A stretch of 64,000 bases of DNA from Streptomyces sclerotialus (GCA_000719105.1 JODX01000002.1:310001-374000); one strand, 5' to 3'. Positions 36,892-45,577 are shown, counted from the first letter of the stretch. The notes: a model not told the origin generated them from the sequence alone. A program made the numbers and translations.

Positions 36892-38016
36892 GTGACCGCC
36901 GACGGACTTACCGGTGCCGCACCCGACGTGGTGGACGTCGTCACGCTGGGCGAGTCCATGGTCGCCTTCCTCCCCGCCCGCCCGGGCCGCCTCGCCGACG
37001 TCCCGTCCTTCGCACGCGGCATCGGGGGCGCCGAGTCCAACGTGGCGTGCGCCCTGGCCGGCCTCGGACACCGCGTGAAGTGGGTGAGCCGGGTCGGCGC
37101 GGACGGCTTCGGGGACCACCTGGTCGAGCGGATCGGGGCGTACGGCGTCGACGTGAGCGCGGTGCGGCGGGACCCGGAGCGGCCGACCGGGATCTACTTC
37201 CGCACGGCCGGGGACCGGGCGACCGACGCCCACGAGGTGGCGTACTACCGGGCCGGGTCGGCAGCCTCGGCGATGTCGGCCGACGGCGTGGACCTGGCGG
37301 CCGTCCGCGCCGGGCGCGTGCTGCACCTGACCGGGATCACCGCCGCGCTGTCCGCGGAGTGCCTCGACCTGCTGTGGGAGCTGACGGAGCCCGGCCGTCC
37401 GGGGTGTCCGCGTCCGCTCGTCTCCTTCGACGTCAACCACCGGCCCGGGCTGTGGCGCGACCCCGGCCACCCGGACGGGCCGCGGGTGCTCCTGGAGCTG
37501 GCGCGCCGGGCCGACATCGTGTTCGTCGGGGACGACGAGGCGCGGGAGGCCTGGGGACTGCACGGCGCGCGGGCGATCGGGGACGCCCTCCCCGAGCCGG
37601 GCATGCTCGTCATCAAGCAGGGCAAGGGCGGGGCGACGGTGTTCGACAGGAACACCGAGGACGCCGGGGGCACTGACGGCCTGTGCGAGGACGCCACGGG
37701 CGCCGCCGCCTTCGTCCCCGCCCTGAACGTCGACGTCGTCGCCGCCGTGGGCGCCGGTGACGCCTTCGCCGCCGGGTTCCTCTCCGCCACCCTGCGCGGG
37801 CTGCCCGTCCGGGACCGGCTCCGGCACGGCCACCTCATGGCCGCCGCCGCCCTCACCGTCCCCGGCGACCTCGGCACCCCTCCCGCCCGTGACCACGCCG
37901 ACCGGCTGGCCGCCCTCGACGACGCCGCGTGGGGGACACTTCGTCTCGGCCCCGGCTGGACGCAAGCCGTCGACGAAGCCGTCGCACGGGCCGAGGAGGA
38001 GGTACGCACCCCATGA
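36892..38016 (+). CDS. PfkB-family sugar kinase (2-keto-3-deoxygluconate kinase-like)
   Basis: A 374-residue carbohydrate kinase. It has the PfkB layout: GIGGAESNVACALAGLGHRV near the start, the substrate lid, and the nucleotide/anion-hole motif VGAGDAFAAGF, whose Asp is the catalytic base, towards the end. VVTLGESMVAFLP is a typical N-terminus for 2-keto-3-deoxygluconate kinases. GTG 36892 has GAGGAG 11 nt upstream. Its stop overlaps the IclR start as ATGA (38013-38016). Why a KDG-type kinase sits with D-amino-acid genes is unclear; it may act on a keto-acid or unrelated sugar. Confidence 0.87.
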   Translation: MTADGLTGAAPDVVDVVTLGESMVAFLPARPGRLADVPSFARGIGGAESNVACALAGLGHRVKWVSRVGADGFGDHLVERIGAYGVDVSAVRRDPERPTGIYFRTAGDRATDAHEVAYYRAGSAASAMSADGVDLAAVRAGRVLHLTGITAALSAECLDLLWELTEPGRPGCPRPLVSFDVNHRPGLWRDPGHPDGPRVLLELARRADIVFVGDDEAREAWGLHGARAIGDALPEPGMLVIKQGKGGATVFDRNTEDAGGTDGLCEDATGAAAFVPALNVDVVAAVGAGDAFAAGFLSATLRGLPVRDRLRHGHLMAAAALTVPGDLGTPPARDHADRLAALDDAAWGTLRLGPGWTQAVDEAVARAEEEVRTP

Positions 38017-38795
38017 GCCAGACCGTCGACCGCGCGCTGAGCATCCTGCCGCTGCTCGCCGAGGGCCCCGCCGACCTCGGCCAGGTCGCCGACCGGCTCG
38101 GCGTCCACAAGTCCACGGCCCTGCGGCTGCTGCGCACCCTGCACGAGCACGGCTTCGTCTACCGCCAGACCGACCAGCGCTACCGCCTCGGCGCCCGCCT
38201 CTTCGCCCTCGCCCAGGAGGCCGTGGAGAACCTGGACGTCCGCGAGATCGCCCACCCCCACCTCGTACGCCTCAACGAGGAGTGCGGGCACACCGTCCAC
38301 CTCGCCGTGTACGAGGAGAACGAGGTGCTCTACATCGACAAGGTGGAGAGCCGCTACCCGGTCCGCATGTACTCGCGCATCGGCAAGCCCGTCGCCATCA
38401 CGGTCGCCGCCGTGGCCAAGCTGCTGCTCGCCGATCTGCCCGAGGACGAGCGCCGCGCCGTCGCGGAGAAGCTCGACTACCCCACGTACACGTCCCGTTC
38501 GACCCCCAACGCCGCCGCCTTCCTCAAGGAGCTGGCGAAGGTGCGCGAACAGGGCTGGGCCACCGACCTCGGCGGCCACGAGGAGTCCATCAACTGCGTC
38601 GCCGCGCCCATCCGCGGCACCGACGGCCGGGTGGTCGCCGCGATGTCGGTCTCCGCCCCGAACGTCGTCGTCACCGCCGACGAACTCCTCACCCTCCTCC
38701 CGCTGGTGCGCCGCACCGCCGACGCCGTCAGCCGGGAGTACTCAGGCAGGACACCGGCGACACCGGAACAGGACACCGGCAGCACCGGAACATGA
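38013..38795 (+). CDS. IclR-family transcriptional regulator
   Basis: A 260-residue regulator. The N-terminal winged helix-turn-helix reads VDRALSILPLLAEG, then LGQVADRLGVHKSTALRLLRTL. The C-terminal effector domain includes VLYIDKVESRYPVRMYSRIGKPV and GHEESINCVAAPI, as in IclR proteins. ATG 38013 overlaps the kinase stop (ATGA), so translation is coupled. It probably controls the divergent locus through the dyad at 36775-36791. The tail contains a short Thr/Gly repeat (PATPEQDTGSTGT). Confidence 0.92.
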   Translation: MSQTVDRALSILPLLAEGPADLGQVADRLGVHKSTALRLLRTLHEHGFVYRQTDQRYRLGARLFALAQEAVENLDVREIAHPHLVRLNEECGHTVHLAVYEENEVLYIDKVESRYPVRMYSRIGKPVAITVAAVAKLLLADLPEDERRAVAEKLDYPTYTSRSTPNAAAFLKELAKVREQGWATDLGGHEESINCVAAPIRGTDGRVVAAMSVSAPNVVVTADELLTLLPLVRRTADAVSREYSGRTPATPEQDTGSTGT

Positions 38796-38818
38796 CCCCG
38801 CACGACCAAGGACACCGC

Positions 38819-39229
38819 ATGACCGACAAGACCGCCCTCACCCCGAAGACCCACACCACCCCGCCCGCGAAGTTCTCGCACGGCGTGAAGAAGGGCAACA
38901 TCCTCCAGGTCGCCGGACAGGTCGGCTTCGCACCGGCCGAGGAGGGCAAGCCCCCGACGCCCGTCGGCCCGACCCTGCGCGAGCAGACCCTCCAGACCCT
39001 CGCCAACGTCAAGGCCATCCTCGAAGAGGGCGGCGCGACCTGGGACGACGTGATGATGATCCGCGTCTACCTCACGGACGTGGACCACTTCGCCGAGATG
39101 AACTCGATCTACAACCAGTACTTCGAGGAGCAGCACCTCACCGCTCCGCCCGCCGCCCGCACGACCGTCTACGTGGGTCTGCCCGCGGGCCTGCTCATCG
39201 AGATCGACGCGCTGGCCGTCCTCGGCTGA
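38819..39229 (+). CDS. ridA: RidA/YjgF-family enamine/imine deaminase
   Basis: A 136-residue member of the RidA family, which hydrolyses reactive enamine/imine intermediates such as 2-aminoacrylate that PLP dehydratases release. The key arginine is in PAARTTVYVGLP; other markers are VAGQVGFAP and YLTDVDHFAEMNSIYNQYF. ATG 38819 has AAGGA upstream, 23 nt after the IclR stop. Placement beside a D-serine dehydratase-like enzyme fits a protective role. A hairpin follows before the permease. Confidence 0.9.
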   Translation: MTDKTALTPKTHTTPPAKFSHGVKKGNILQVAGQVGFAPAEEGKPPTPVGPTLREQTLQTLANVKAILEEGGATWDDVMMIRVYLTDVDHFAEMNSIYNQYFEEQHLTAPPAARTTVYVGLPAGLLIEIDALAVLG

Positions 39230-39278
39230 CCCGCTGACGATCCCTTCCCGGATCCCCGAACTCCCGCACGCAGTACAC

Positions 39279-39313
39279 GGCACGGCACCCCGCACCCCAC
39301 GGGGCGCCGTGCC
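39279..39313 (+). terminator. hairpin between ridA and the GntP permease gene
   Basis: GGCACGGC-A-CCCCG (39279-39292) pairs with CGGGG-C-GCCGTGCC (39300-39313), interrupted by one A-C mismatch. It may end or attenuate the transcript ahead of the permease, 51 nt before that start. Confidence 0.55.
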
Positions 39314-39363
39314 GCGCTCCTCCCTGCCCGAAAGCTGTATGTATCCCCGCAGAGGACCCCCGT

Positions 39364-40851
39364 ATGTCCCATCTGTCCTACCCGCTCGCCGCATCCGCGC
39401 CCGCCGAGGCCCCACCCCACACCGGCGGCCTGCTCACCCTCATCGACGGCACCGCGGGCCTGCTCACCGTCGCGGCGCTCGGCATCGTCCTGCTCCTCGT
39501 TCTGATCATCAAGGTCAGACTCCAGCCCTTCGTGGCCCTCCTCGCCGTCTCCATAGCCGTGGGCCTCGCGGCCGGCCTGTCCGTCACCGAACTCTTCGGC
39601 ACCGTCCAGCGCTCCGACGCCGTCTCCACCATCGAGTCCGGCATGGGCGGCATCCTCGGCCACGTCGCCATCATCATCGGCCTCGGCACGATGCTCGGCG
39701 CGATCCTCGAGGTCAGCGGCGGCGCCCAGGTACTGGCCTCCCGGCTCCTCGGCCTGTTCGGCGAGAAGCGGGCGCCCCTGGCCATGGGCCTGACCGGCCT
39801 CATCTTCGGCATCCCGGTCTTCTTCGACGTCGGCATCTTCGTCCTCGCGCCGATCGTCTACGCCGCCGCCAAGCGCTCCGGCAAGTCGATCCTCCTCTAC
39901 TGCATGCCGCTGCTCGCGGGCCTGTCCGTCACCCACGCCTTCCTGCCCCCGCACCCCGGCCCGGTCGCCGCTGCCGGACTCCTGCACGTGGACCTCGGCT
40001 GGGTCATCCTCATGGGCATCGTCTGCGGCGTCCCCGCGGTCGTGGCCGCCTGGGCGTACTCCGCGTGGATCGGCAAGCGGATCTTCGTCGCCGTACCGCA
40101 GGACATGGTGGAGGCGGCCGAGGAGGCCAAGCAGGCGGTCGTGGCGGAGCAGCGGGCGTCCGGCGTCGAGCCGCGGGAGGAGCCGGTGCCGCTCGGCACG
40201 GTCCTCGCCATCATCGGTACGCCGCTGGTGCTGATCCTCGCCGCGACGTTCTCCTCGATCGCGCTGGACCCGTCCACGGGCCGCTCGGTGATCGAGTTCT
40301 TCGGCAACCCCTTCGTCGCGCTGACGCTCGCCCTGTTCCTCGCGTACTACCTCCTGGGCATCCGCCGCGGCTGGTCCCGCAAGTCCCTGGAGACCGTGTC
40401 CACCTCGTCCCTCAAGCCGGTCGGCAACATCCTGCTCGTCGTCGGCGCGGGCGGTGTCTTCGGCGCGGTCCTCAAGGGCAGCGGCATCGCCCAGGCCCTC
40501 TCGGACACCTTCAACGACGTCGGCCTGCCGGTGATCGTCCTGGCGTACCTGATCTCGCTGGTCCTCCGGGTCGCCCAGGGCTCGGCGACGGTCGCCATCG
40601 TCACGACGGCCGGCATCGTGGCCCCGCTGCTCTCCGAGGGCGACCACTCGCAGGCCTTCACCGCCCTGGTCATCATGGCCATCTCGGCGGGCTCCATCTT
40701 CGCCTCGCACGTCAACGACGGCGGCTTCTGGATGGTGGCCAAGTACTTCGGCATCAGCGAGCGGGACACCCTGAAGTCCTGGACGGTGCTGGAGTCGGTG
40801 CTGTCGGTGGCGGGGTTCGTGGTGGCGGCGGTGCTGAGCCTGTTCGTCTAG
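39364..40851 (+). CDS. GntP-family permease (gluconate or D-serine type)
   Basis: A 495-residue membrane protein with about 12-14 hydrophobic segments. GntP markers include MLGAILEVSGGAQVLA, FGIPVFFDVGIFVLAPI, SVTHAFLPPHPGPVAA and ILLVVGAGGVFGAVLKGSG. The family includes gluconate symporters and the D-serine permease DsdX. The nearby D-aminoacylase, D-amino-acid deaminase and RidA favour uptake of a D-amino acid, though the KDG-type kinase would suit gluconate. ATG 39364 is the family start; the preceding CCCCCGT has no clear ribosome site. Confidence 0.88.
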   Translation: MSHLSYPLAASAPAEAPPHTGGLLTLIDGTAGLLTVAALGIVLLLVLIIKVRLQPFVALLAVSIAVGLAAGLSVTELFGTVQRSDAVSTIESGMGGILGHVAIIIGLGTMLGAILEVSGGAQVLASRLLGLFGEKRAPLAMGLTGLIFGIPVFFDVGIFVLAPIVYAAAKRSGKSILLYCMPLLAGLSVTHAFLPPHPGPVAAAGLLHVDLGWVILMGIVCGVPAVVAAWAYSAWIGKRIFVAVPQDMVEAAEEAKQAVVAEQRASGVEPREEPVPLGTVLAIIGTPLVLILAATFSSIALDPSTGRSVIEFFGNPFVALTLALFLAYYLLGIRRGWSRKSLETVSTSSLKPVGNILLVVGAGGVFGAVLKGSGIAQALSDTFNDVGLPVIVLAYLISLVLRVAQGSATVAIVTTAGIVAPLLSEGDHSQAFTALVIMAISAGSIFASHVNDGGFWMVAKYFGISERDTLKSWTVLESVLSVAGFVVAAVLSLFV

Positions 40852-40954
40852 GCCGGTGCCGGCCCCTGTCGGGGATGCGCCTTTGTCATGGCCCGATCGT
40901 GCGTGTCTCGGCCATACTGTGGGCGCCTCCCGACGACGGCAGCCGGGAGGCACC

Positions 40955-42190
40955 ATGGGGGAGGACGTCGTGACCGTCATGCCGCGGATCGGGCCGTACG
41001 CCGTCGAGCGCGAGCTCGGATCGGGCGGCATGGGCACCGTCTACCTGGCCCGGTCGCGGGCCGGCCGGCCGGTCGCCGTGAAGGTCGCCCGGCCCGAGCT
41101 CGCGGCCGACCCCGCCTTCCGTGCCCGTTTCCGCGCGGAGATAGAGGCGGCCCGCAGGGTGGGCGGCTTCCACACGGCTCCGGTCGTCGACGCCGACCCC
41201 GACGGCACGCCGCCCTGGCTGGCCACCGCGTACGTCCCCGGCCCCACCCTCGCCGCCCGGCTGGACGCGGACGGACCGATGGCGGAGGCGGAACTGCGGC
41301 AGCTCGGCGCGGCGCTCGCCGAAGCCCTGGAGGCCATCCACGCCTGCGGGCTGGTCCACCGCGATCTGAAGCCGGGCAACGTCATCATGGCCGCGGACGG
41401 CCCCCGCGTCCTCGACTTCGGCATCGCGCGGGCCGTGGAGAACACCCGGCTGACGGCCACCGGCCACGCCTTCGGCACGCCCGGGTTCCTCGCCCCCGAG
41501 CAGGCGGTCGGCGAGGACGTCACCGGCGCCGCCGACGTCTTCGCGCTCGGCGCGGTGCTCGTCGCGGCGGCGGGCGGGCGCCCGTTCGGGGAGGGCACCC
41601 CCATGGCGCTGATGTACCGGTCGGTGCACGAGGAGGCGGACGTCCGGGCCCTGCCCGCCGGGCTGCGGGAAGCGGTGGCGGCCTGCCTCGCCAAGGCGCC
41701 GGCGGACCGGCCGACGCCGGGGGAACTCCTGGACCTGCTGACGGGGTCCGCGCCAGTGGTTGGCCCAGTTGGCCCAGCTGGGCCAACTGGGCCGGTCGGG
41801 TACTCCCCGACGCTGCGGGTGCCGGAGGAGCCGGCCTCCGCGCCGGCGGCCCGGGCTCCCGCGCCGGCCGTCCGGGCCTTCGCGTCGGCGCGGCGCCGCA
41901 CCCACGCCGACACATCGGGCACCGTCACCCTGGGCGACGCGCGCAACGCCGTCGTCGTGGACGCGTACGGCGTCACACTCCGGACGGGCGAGACGGCGGC
42001 CCAGTTCTCCTGGGAGGAGATCGCCTTAGTGATCCCGTCCGTCAAGAGGCTCGGCCGGACCCTCCACGTGACCGTGCAGCTGTACGGCGAGGAGGAGTAC
42101 GCAGTACGCCTCCTCGCCCCCGACCGGCGCACCCGCGACGAGTGGCTCGCCCGGCTGTACCCGGTCCTCGACCTCTACCTCGACGAGTAG
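40955..42190 (+). CDS. Ser/Thr protein kinase with a C-terminal conserved (PH-like?) domain
   Basis: A 411-residue cytoplasmic kinase. Gly loop ELGSGGMGTVYLA, Lys in VAVKVARPEL, catalytic VHRDLKPGNV and DFGIARA, activation-segment PGFLAPEQA; the kinase domain ends near residue 270. A collagen-like linker (VGPVGPAGPTGPVG, encoded by a 32-bp palindrome) and a Pro/Ala stretch lead to a C-terminal domain of about 80 residues (VVVDAYGVTLR, FSWEEI, DEWLARLYPVLDLYL). Similar domains occur in the proteins at 44821 and 51878. A TTA codon (42026-42028) in that domain makes translation dependent on the rare leucyl-tRNA bldA. GGGAGG precedes ATG 40955. Substrate unknown. Confidence 0.88.
   Translation: MGEDVVTVMPRIGPYAVERELGSGGMGTVYLARSRAGRPVAVKVARPELAADPAFRARFRAEIEAARRVGGFHTAPVVDADPDGTPPWLATAYVPGPTLAARLDADGPMAEAELRQLGAALAEALEAIHACGLVHRDLKPGNVIMAADGPRVLDFGIARAVENTRLTATGHAFGTPGFLAPEQAVGEDVTGAADVFALGAVLVAAAGGRPFGEGTPMALMYRSVHEEADVRALPAGLREAVAACLAKAPADRPTPGELLDLLTGSAPVVGPVGPAGPTGPVGYSPTLRVPEEPASAPAARAPAPAVRAFASARRRTHADTSGTVTLGDARNAVVVDAYGVTLRTGETAAQFSWEEIALVIPSVKRLGRTLHVTVQLYGEEEYAVRLLAPDRRTRDEWLARLYPVLDLYLDE
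41762..41793. repeat. 32-bp perfect palindrome inside the kinase gene
   Basis: Bases 41762-41793 equal their own reverse complement. The unit GGCCCAGTT/GGCCCAG is read as Gly-Pro-X triplets of the linker. In RNA it would form a 16-bp hairpin without a loop in the middle of the coding region. I found no similar palindrome elsewhere in the window. Confidence 0.85.
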
Positions 42191-42221
42191 CCGTACGCGT
42201 GCTCCGTGCGGCGGGTCCGGC

Positions 42222-44128
42222 TCAGACGATGACCACGCACAAGTACGCGTCCCCGCCGTACACGGACCACGTGTAGTAGCGGGTGTCCGCCGAGCACCGG
42301 CCCTCCGGGCCCTTGTGGATGGCGGTGATCTGCATGACGTACTCGTGTCCGGCCGGCACCGTGTCCGCCCCGCAGTTCCACACCCGCAGCAGGCTGGCCC
42401 GGACGCCGTCGTTCGCCGCGTCCTCGGCGGGGAAGCACTGACCGACGCGGAACTGGCGTTCGAGGCACAGAACGGTGTCGTGACCGTACGCGGACCAGTA
42501 GCTGCGGCCCTCCGAGCTGGGACAGTCGGAACCGGTCTCCGCGGACGTGGACGTCACCCGGACGAACGCCTCCGCCGCGGAGCAGTCGACCCGCTCCGGC
42601 AGCTCGGTGCTCCACTGGCCCACGTATCCGGTGCCGTAGGCGTTGAGACAGTCCCCCGGGCGTACGGCGGCGAACGCCCGGGCGGTCACGTCGGGTGTGG
42701 GCGAGGGCACCGGATCGGGGGCGTACGCCATGGTGGGTGCGGTCGTGACCGACGGTGAGGAGCTGGAGCCGAACCACTCCGCGCGCTGCGGATCCAGTTG
42801 CCAGAAGAAGTAGAGGACCAGGGCCGCGAGAGGGAATGCGATCCAGTTGACGGTGGAGCGCTTCTTCTGCTTCGGGGGAGGCGGCGCGGCGAGGGACGGG
42901 GCGGGCCGGAGCGTGGCGGAGGGCGCGCGGACACCGGCCGGGCGGGAGCGCGCCTGTGCCCGGCTCCGGCCGCCCGCGTCCGCCGACGCGATGCCGGGGT
43001 CAGGGGACGCTGCGGGATGCGCCCGGGTGTACGGGCGGGTCGGTGCCGGCGCCGGAACGGGACGTGTCCGCAGGTCCTGGGTCGGGGTGCTGTTCGGACT
43101 CGCGCCGCTCTCCTGGGCCAGAGCGGCGCGCGGGTCCGGGACCGCCTGCGGCCGCGGTCGCGCCGACCGCGGCGAGTGCCCTTCCCACAGGGCGCGCCCC
43201 TCCGCCTCGTACCCCTCGATGAGCCGCAGCCACTCCGGTGGCAGCCGGCCGGCACCGCCGTCCCTGTCCCGCCGGGCGGAGACGGCGGGAGCCAGCTCGT
43301 CGAGCAGCGCACCGGGCTCGGGCCGCCGTGCCGGATCGTCCCGCAGGCACTCCGTGACCAGCGGTGACAGCGCGGGCGGCAGCCCGTCGAGGTCGAGGTC
43401 GCCGCGTGACACCTGGGCGAGCAGCCGCAGGGTGTCGCCGGTGTCCCGGTACGGGGGCCGTCCGGTGGCGAGGTGGAAGAGGGTGGCGCCCAGGGAGAAG
43501 ACGTCGGACGCGGCCGTCGACGCCTCGCCCCGGGCCTGCTCGGGCGAGGTGTAGGCGATCGTGCCCAGGGTGAGTGTGGTGCGGGTGATGTCGACGGCGT
43601 GCGAGATGCCGAAGTCGATCACGCGCGGGCCGTCCGGGGGCAGCAGGATGTTGCCCGGCTTGACGTCCCGGTGGACCACGCCCGCCTCGTGCAGGTGAGG
43701 AGCGCCTCCGCCGCCCCGGCGGCCACCCAGGGCACCGCGTCGGGCGGCAGCGGACCGCAGGCGCGCACCAGGTCGTCGAGGGAGGGCGCCGGAATGAACT
43801 CGGTGGCCAGCCACGGCCGTTCCGCGTCCGGGTCGGCGTCGACGACGTTCGCCGTGCAGATGCCGCCGACCCGCCGGGCGAGGCTCACCTCCCGCGCGAA
43901 GCGTCTGCGGTCCCCGTCGCTCACCGCTCCTTCGGCGAGCAGCGTCTTGACCGCGACGAGCCGCCCGCCGGGCGAGCGCGCGACATGGATCCGGCCCATA
44001 CCGCCGGAGCCGATCCGTCCGAGGACGCGGTACGGGCCGATGAACTCGGGGTCGTCCGCCCCGCGCGGCCGCACCCGCCCGCCCGGCGACCCGGCTCTCC
44101 CGTGGCCCGCGTCTCCGCCCCCGCTCAT
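42222..44128 (-). pseudogene. transmembrane Ser/Thr kinase broken by a one-base frameshift
   Basis: From ATG 44128 (preceded by GGGGGACAGG) the frame encodes an N-lobe: GPYRVLGRIGSGGMGRIHVA, VAVKTLLAEG, ending AAGAAEALL. At about 43697 the frame shifts; the rest continues as LHEAGVVHRDVKPGNILL, DFGISHA, SPEQARGEASTAASDVFSLG, to a TM helix (WIAFPLAALVLYFFWQL) and an outer, Cys-rich domain (8 Cys) ending CVVIV. Inserting one C after CTCCTC (plus strand G at about 43697) restores AEALLHLHEAG. The intact gene would be about 635 residues. This is either a true pseudogene or an assembly error. Confidence 0.82.
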
Positions 44129-44299
44129 GTCCTGTCCCCCTCGTCCACCCGGCCGGCCGGACCGTGACGTCCGCACCCGTGGCCTCACCGTGTCCACCGT
44201 GACGCACCCGAACGCCTGCACGGTTCCGGTTCTTCGGTCCCGTGCCGCCCCAACTCCCTCGGCGTGCACGCCAGTTCCCATTACATTGATTCCGCCTTT

Positions 44300-44719
44300 G
44301 TGCGACAACTGGACAACTGGACAACAGGGGGAGAAGCGCAGGAGCTGACGGCCGGCGACCCGCGGAGACTGGGCCCTTTCCGGCTGACCGCGAAACTCGG
44401 CGAGGGCGGGATGGGGCAGGTCTTCCTCGGCCTGTCGCCCGGCGGTCGGCGCGTCGCCGTCAAGGCCGTACGGGCCGACATCGCGGCCGAGCCGGGGTTC
44501 CGGGAGCGCTTCCGGCGGGAGGTGGAGGCCGCACGACGGGTCGGCGGCTTCTGGACGCCCCCGACCTGGCCCGGCTGATCGAGCGGGACGGCGCGCTGGC
44601 GGATCCCCGAGTCCGCGAACGCACGCCGTGAACTCGGCCGCCTGTATGCGGCGTTGCTCACCCATGGCGGCGGCGCTTACCGCCCCGACCCGCTCCTGCT
44701 GGCCGAGCTGCGCGGCTGA
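44300..44719 (+). pseudogene. Ser/Thr kinase remnant
   Basis: From GTG 44300 the frame reads a kinase N-lobe: GPFRLTAKLGEGGMGQVFLG, VAVKAVRAD, FRERFRREVEAARRVGGFW. It then jumps to WTPPTWPG and stops at 44576-44578, before any catalytic loop. Another frame briefly reads DLARLIERDGALADPR, and the first frame resumes to a stop at 44719 with LYAALLTHGGGAYRPDPLLL, like a kinase C-terminal tail. The middle, with HRDLKP and DFG, is missing. No sound start codon is obvious, although GGGGGAG lies at 44328. It is best read as a deleted kinase. Confidence 0.6.
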
Positions 44720-44820
44720 CGTCTCCGGGGCGCTCGGCACCGGTTCAGCACCCGTACCGTGCGGGTAACGTTTCGGGCCCGGCTGTCCCCGGCACAGGAT
44801 CGTCGACCATACTGCCCGCT

Positions 44821-45483
44821 GTGGAGCAGCGCATAGGTTCGAGCAGCCAGCCCCTGGACGCCGCCGCGGTCGACCCGGCGTACATCCCCGGGCTCACGTC
44901 GCCCGTGTCCGCCGAGCCCAAGAAGGACGCCGGGCCGGAGGAAGCCACGGACCCGGAGGACGCCGTCGAGTCCGAGCAGGGGACGGCGGGGGCCTCCAGA
45001 GGTACCGAGGACGCGAAGGAGCCGGACGGTCCAAAGGAGCCGGACGGTCCAAAGGAGCCGAAGGACTCGGAGGACTCGGAGGACTCGGAGGACTCGCCAT
45101 CGGAAGAGGGAACGGCCGAGGAGGAGCAGGCCGAGGCACCCGACGGCCCCGTCTTCGAGGCCGCCGACCGCCGGGCCCGGATCGTCGCGGATCACCAGGG
45201 CGTACGACTCCGCCTGGACGACCAGGAGTGCGAGTTCCGCTGGGACGAGATCGGCGCCCTGGAGACGGAGACCGGGCGCTTCGGGAAGCGGTTCACGGTG
45301 ACCGTGCACACGTCCGACCGCCGGTGGTACCCGATCGAGATCGAGGCGACGTCCCGGAGCCGCTTCAAGGAGTGGGAAGCGGAGCTGGACGAGGTCCTGG
45401 ACGCGTACTTCGGCGACGGCGACGGCGTCGAGGCCGACGCCGAGGCCGACGCCGAGGCCGACAAGGACCCGGCGGAGCGCTGA
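44821..45483 (+). CDS. acidic low-complexity protein with the kinase-associated C-terminal domain
   Basis: A 220-residue protein beginning at GTG 44821. Residues about 30-115 are a repetitive acidic tract (EPDGPK, then EDS repeats). Residues about 118-200 are the conserved domain: RIVADHQGVRLRLDDQ, EFRWDEI, GRFGKRFTVTVHTSDRRWYPIEI, KEWEAELDEVLDAYF. The tail again repeats Ala-Asp/Glu. The domain parallels that of the kinase at 40955 and the protein at 51878. No ribosome site stands out before the GTG. The function is unknown; it may be an adaptor or substrate in the kinase cluster. Confidence 0.68.
   Translation: MEQRIGSSSQPLDAAAVDPAYIPGLTSPVSAEPKKDAGPEEATDPEDAVESEQGTAGASRGTEDAKEPDGPKEPDGPKEPKDSEDSEDSEDSPSEEGTAEEEQAEAPDGPVFEAADRRARIVADHQGVRLRLDDQECEFRWDEIGALETETGRFGKRFTVTVHTSDRRWYPIEIEATSRSRFKEWEAELDEVLDAYFGDGDGVEADAEADAEADKDPAER
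45016..45096. repeat. tandem repeats inside the acidic protein gene
   Basis: An 18-nt unit (AAGGAGCCGGACGGTCCA) occurs at 45016-45033 and 45034-45051, with a half copy at 45052-45060. Four copies of a 9-nt unit follow (GAGGACTCG-type, 45061-45096). A 12-nt unit (GCCGAGGCCGAC type) is repeated near 45433-45465. All stay in frame. Confidence 0.85.
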
Positions 45484-45496
45484 ACGCGCAGTACCG

Positions 45497-45518
45497 CCGC
45501 GCCCCTTCCGGGGCGCGG
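45497..45518. repeat. hairpin within a putative widespread Streptomyces intergenic element
   Basis: CCGCGCCCC (45497-45505) pairs with GGGGCGCGG (45510-45518) around TTCC; GGAACCGCGCGACCAACC follows. From memory, hairpin-plus-GGAACTGCGCGACCAGCC sequences are very common between Streptomyces genes, so this is probably one copy of that family as well as a terminator between convergent genes. Confidence 0.55.
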
Positions 45519-45577
45519 GGAACCGCGCGACCAACCACAACGCACCCGCGGACGAGCACTGGCCCGCAAGCGGTGCG

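Noticed and set aside
45016..45096. CRISPR-like tandem repeats
   Set aside because: Units are 9 and 18 nt, contiguous, without spacers, and coding.
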